Shown: positions 61,510-64,000 of the stretch, in pieces
Layout of the letters: every line of letters starts with the position of its first letter
How positions within the stretch are numbered: position 1 is the first letter of the stretch
DNA from: JAAXHH01 sp965248395
GTDB taxonomy: Bacteria; JAAXHH01
Direction of reading: 5' to 3'
Assembly: GCA_965248395.1 (NCBI GenBank)
Contig: OZ252103.1
Location: 1,984,001-2,048,000 of the forward strand
DNA: 64,000 bases
Program-made: the position numbers and the translations under genes
Notes under the pieces: model-generated
What the model saw: only the letters and a program-made list of their open reading frames with translations
The model's database searches: none
What the model was told of the DNA's origin: nothing

Positions 61510-63480
61510 CTACCAGTCGTGCATCATGTGCCCCTGGCCGGGATAGAACAGAGCGTCCACGATAAATGACAGCACGATGCCGGTCGTGTATCCGATCAAT
61601 ACACCGAGGAAAAACCGCTGGCCCGTGCGGTAGGCCTTCGTACCGACCTTCAGCAGGATGAACTTGACGAGCCAGGCGAGAAAGACGGACAGGATCGAAT
61701 CTCGTATATTGCTGGCGAAGCAAATGGCAAAGCCGACCGGGGCGAGGGGCCACCAGATCAGCCAGTGTCTCAATTTCAGCAGGACCAGGAATACCACCGC
61801 GCCGATCGCCATGAACCAGGGTTCGTTCTGCCCCAGGGACAGTGGGTTCTTCATCCAGATGACGATTTCTTCGTAGTAGAAAATATTGAGATTGCTGAAG
61901 GCACCACCGCCGAAATTGTAGGCGCCCGTAGTATAGCCCGCATCGATTGTGTAGGCCACGGCCGTGACCATGCTGACCAGGAAAGTGGCCGCGAGTACGA
62001 GCAGCAACCCCTTCTTCCGCGGCCAGAATCCGTCGGTCAGCCGATCGGCCATTACGATCGAACCCATACCCAGGCCGCGCCAGTTCCTTGCGAAAGCGCT
62101 CGTCAGCCCCAGTGACGTCAGACTTTGCCTTGATACGTTCCCGGAGCCCAGGGACAGCACCGTGATCTGGTGCGCGTTCACGGGCAGATCCAGAAACACC
62201 ACGCCCGTTTCGGCGATCACCTTTGTCGTGCCGAAGTAAAGTACGAACAAAAAGCCCAGAAACACGGCCATTACGGGAAGCGATATCCCGGACTGGTACA
62301 GCCACGCGCAAATGAAGGCCGTTCCAACCAGAACCCCCGCCACGGCCATCCTGTAGGATACCAGTTCTTTCGAATCATCCAGGCTGTCGTCCCGTCCCGT
62401 TGCCTTTCTAACCACCGCGAGAAGGTGCCGGCGCGCGGTCCAGAGACTATACCCCACGTAAACGAGAAATCCGCCGAAAAATTGCGCGTTGACGCCGCCG
62501 GTGCCTCCGGGGCCGCTACCTGCCATGTTGAGCCCGATGTAGCTTAGCGCACCGATTTCAAGGAGACCCAGCATGAAGAAGACCCAGATGCTCAGCAGGA
62601 TATCGACGTTGATGAAATAGGCGAAACTGAGCATGTAGGGGCTGATTCGGAGCGGGATGGAGGGGAATAGCGGGCTCAACTGTAGTGGGGTTTCGAAGAA
62701 AGTACCGACGGGCAACTGCGGAACGATGTGGGCGAAGGACACGATATTCCAGAGCGCGATGGCCAGCGCGAGAACGAATCCGATCTGGAAGAGCCGGTCG
62801 TAGACCAGTTTCGGCCAGCGTCCAGCGGTTTGGTCGCCGGCTATGAGTTCCAGCGGGACCTGGACGAGGGGGAATGTCAATCGTTCGTACTCTACCCATT
62901 GCTTTCTGAATATGGCCGCGATGCAGGCTCCGACAACGAAAACGGCAATGAAAAAGCTCATCCACCAGGTGACGGGTATGATCCACGGGGACCAGGGCAC
63001 GCTCCCTCCGGGCGGCAGTCCTTCGTAAAACCAGCCCATGGCGTTGTTCTGGTTGCTCGCCACGAGCCATTCGGGGAGAAAGGGAAAGAAGAGATCCGCC
63101 CACTGGTTTTCCGGCTGGGCAAAGTAGAAGGGTGTCGAGATGATGGTCAGAAAATACGATACGAAGGCCTTGCCGGGAATCAGGCTCGAAATGAGCAGGA
63201 TGCAGAATATCAGCGCCAGTTCCCGTCCGGTAAAGGCGGCGCGTTTTGAGATACCGCGGGCGACCGGATTGTACAAGAAAGTGACGAAAAGGAACAGGGC
63301 GAGGGCGGAGATGGGCAGGTGGGACACCGACATGCGGGAGGTGTGCAGGATGTAGGTCCCGTATGTTACCCAGATATTGAGAATGATCGCGAGGACAAGA
63401 CCCGTTGCCAGGGAACGTACCGTAACTACGGACGCAGGGGTGGACTCCTGTGGGGATGTATGGAGGGATGGATCAGCCAA
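61510..63480 (-). CDS. DUF6784/6785-like multi-pass membrane protein (OPT-like permease)
   Basis: 656 residues, about 14 membrane segments. It resembles the DUF6785-DUF6784 proteins common in Planctomycetota- and Poribacteria-type genomes, which have an oligopeptide-transporter-like fold; this recall is from general knowledge. Features visible are the N-terminal FLYNPVARGISKRAAF, the ENQWADLFFPFLPEWL periplasmic part and the late FILLKVGTKAYRTGQ. A TTG start is used, with no clear ribosome site. It is convergent with the PhyH-HEAT gene; the only hairpin between them is the short 61494-61507 (GGAGT-CTTT-ACTCC). Confidence 0.7.
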   Translation of the reverse strand: MADPSLHTSPQESTPASVVTVRSLATGLVLAIILNIWVTYGTYILHTSRMSVSHLPISALALFLFVTFLYNPVARGISKRAAFTGRELALIFCILLISSLIPGKAFVSYFLTIISTPFYFAQPENQWADLFFPFLPEWLVASNQNNAMGWFYEGLPPGGSVPWSPWIIPVTWWMSFFIAVFVVGACIAAIFRKQWVEYERLTFPLVQVPLELIAGDQTAGRWPKLVYDRLFQIGFVLALAIALWNIVSFAHIVPQLPVGTFFETPLQLSPLFPSIPLRISPYMLSFAYFINVDILLSIWVFFMLGLLEIGALSYIGLNMAGSGPGGTGGVNAQFFGGFLVYVGYSLWTARRHLLAVVRKATGRDDSLDDSKELVSYRMAVAGVLVGTAFICAWLYQSGISLPVMAVFLGFLFVLYFGTTKVIAETGVVFLDLPVNAHQITVLSLGSGNVSRQSLTSLGLTSAFARNWRGLGMGSIVMADRLTDGFWPRKKGLLLVLAATFLVSMVTAVAYTIDAGYTTGAYNFGGGAFSNLNIFYYEEIVIWMKNPLSLGQNEPWFMAIGAVVFLVLLKLRHWLIWWPLAPVGFAICFASNIRDSILSVFLAWLVKFILLKVGTKAYRTGQRFFLGVLIGYTTGIVLSFIVDALFYPGQGHMMHDW

Positions 63481-63543
63481 GCCGGTCTCGCGTCGGTATC
63501 GAGGTGCGTGATCGAAGGGTATGGACAGCGTACGACTTATGCA

Positions 63544-63687
63544 TCAGGAAGACTGGCGCTCCTGCCACACGACCTCCATGGGTTCGGGGATGGCGTAGGG
63601 CTTGACGCGCTGTTCGTGCAGCCATTCGGTCAGGTAATGATCCATGTGGTGGCGGAGGTATACCGGTATTCTGGGTAGATCGGACAA
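63544..63687 (-). CDS. Small ORF, 47 residues, unknown
   Basis: A TTG-initiated frame of 47 codons begins MSDLPRIPVYLRHHMDHY and ends in VVWQERQSS. It starts three bases after the stop of the ferredoxin oxidoreductase subunit gene and is in tight polar order with it, as in an operon. Its amino acid mix (aromatics, His, charged residues) looks protein-like. A downstream ATG (codon 15) is an alternative start. I recognise no family. Confidence 0.5.
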   Translation of the reverse strand: MSDLPRIPVYLRHHMDHYLTEWLHEQRVKPYAIPEPMEVVWQERQSS

Positions 63688-63690
63688 CCG

Positions 63691-64000
63691 TCACGCGGCC
63701 ACGGCTTTGTCGATGATGATCTTCATCTTGTCGCCGTGTTTGTGGCGGCTTGCGGCTTCGATGAGGGCTTCGATGGGTAGGAATCCATTATCCTGGAGCC
63801 AGTACGCGATGGCGGCCAGGGCGGCGCCCTTCAATCCGCCCGTCTTCCTGAAGTCCCGGGTTACCAGGTTGGGCAGTCCGGTGAGACCGAGTTTCGTGTC
63901 CGCTATGATCAGGGTATGTTCTCCGATGCGGGATTTCACCTTGTCAAGCCCATCCTGTGAGATGACGATCATGATGTCGGGACAGTCGATTCCGGTGTAG
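63691..64000 (-). CDS. 2-oxoacid:acceptor (ferredoxin) oxidoreductase gamma-type subunit, C-terminal part
   Basis: Partial: about 103 C-terminal residues remain, and the gene runs off the right edge. The visible part reads YTGIDCPDIMIVISQDG, followed by LIIADTKLGL and LPIEALIEAA near the end, like KorC/PorG-type subunits that couple 2-oxoacid oxidation to ferredoxin. An indolepyruvate-type beta subunit is a possible alternative. The other subunits would lie beyond the window. A 47-residue ORF starts three bases after its stop. Confidence 0.7.
   Translation of the reverse strand, partial: YTGIDCPDIMIVISQDGLDKVKSRIGEHTLIIADTKLGLTGLPNLVTRDFRKTGGLKGAALAAIAYWLQDNGFLPIEALIEAASRHKHGDKMKIIIDKAVAA

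Overview
The window is a bacterial chromosome segment of moderately high G+C. It is a long vertical core (about 0.1-33 kb) followed by accessory, mostly catabolic and transport genes (about 33-64 kb). A MurE with the DNPR motif (meso-diaminopimelate peptidoglycan), a PpiD/SurA-like membrane-anchored chaperone and a complete elongation and division apparatus suggest a rod-forming diderm. The phylum cannot be fixed from the sequence alone. The accessory content (PhyH-HEAT fusion, orphan peptide-binding proteins, an amidohydrolase with a Rieske partner, a DUF6784/6785-like permease) recalls uncultured Latescibacterota- or Poribacteria-like genomes, but that is inference from memory.

Core, 0.1-5.4 kb: a PpiD-like gene diverges from rpmE-prfA-prmC-proC, with two back-to-back sigma70-type promoters between them. 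proC ends at an intrinsic terminator. At 5.74-5.80 kb a consensus promoter and three TGGG boxes in exact 10-bp phase (the MraZ operator) start the division and cell wall cluster: mraZ-rsmH-ftsL-ftsI-murE-murF-ftsW-murC-murB-ftsQ-ftsA-ftsZ. This cluster is tightly packed but lacks mraY, murD and murG at their usual places. After ftsZ a second promoter leads into valS and a PHP-domain gene. Then come mreB-mreC-mreD-mrdA-rodA-lgt (shape and lipoprotein maturation), comF, a phosphofructokinase with the residues of pyrophosphate-dependent enzymes, tpiA, secG and tRNA-Leu(GAG).

Accessory, 33-64 kb: three paralogous family-5 solute-binding proteins occur without ABC permeases or ATPases. One sits with an aminotransferase, one with an amidohydrolase and a Rieske protein, and one is alone. 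A complete IS5-family element (39,800-41,031, TTAA target duplication) lies just upstream of a TerC-family gene. Then follow an aldo/keto reductase, a CNNM/CorC-type protein, a probably 5'-truncated SRPBCC gene beside a TIGR01777-type epimerase, an AbgT transporter and an APC permease. Next is a run of a HalD/BesD-like Fe(II)/2-oxoglutarate oxygenase, a flavoprotein and a membrane polyferredoxin. After it come an AEC transporter, an SDR dehydrogenase, a diacylglycerol kinase-like protein, an AI-2E-family permease, a dCMP deaminase, an unrecognised protein, a PhyH-HEAT fusion, a DUF6785-like permease, an unlisted 47-residue ORF and the C-terminus of a 2-oxoacid:ferredoxin oxidoreductase gamma-type subunit that runs off the right edge.
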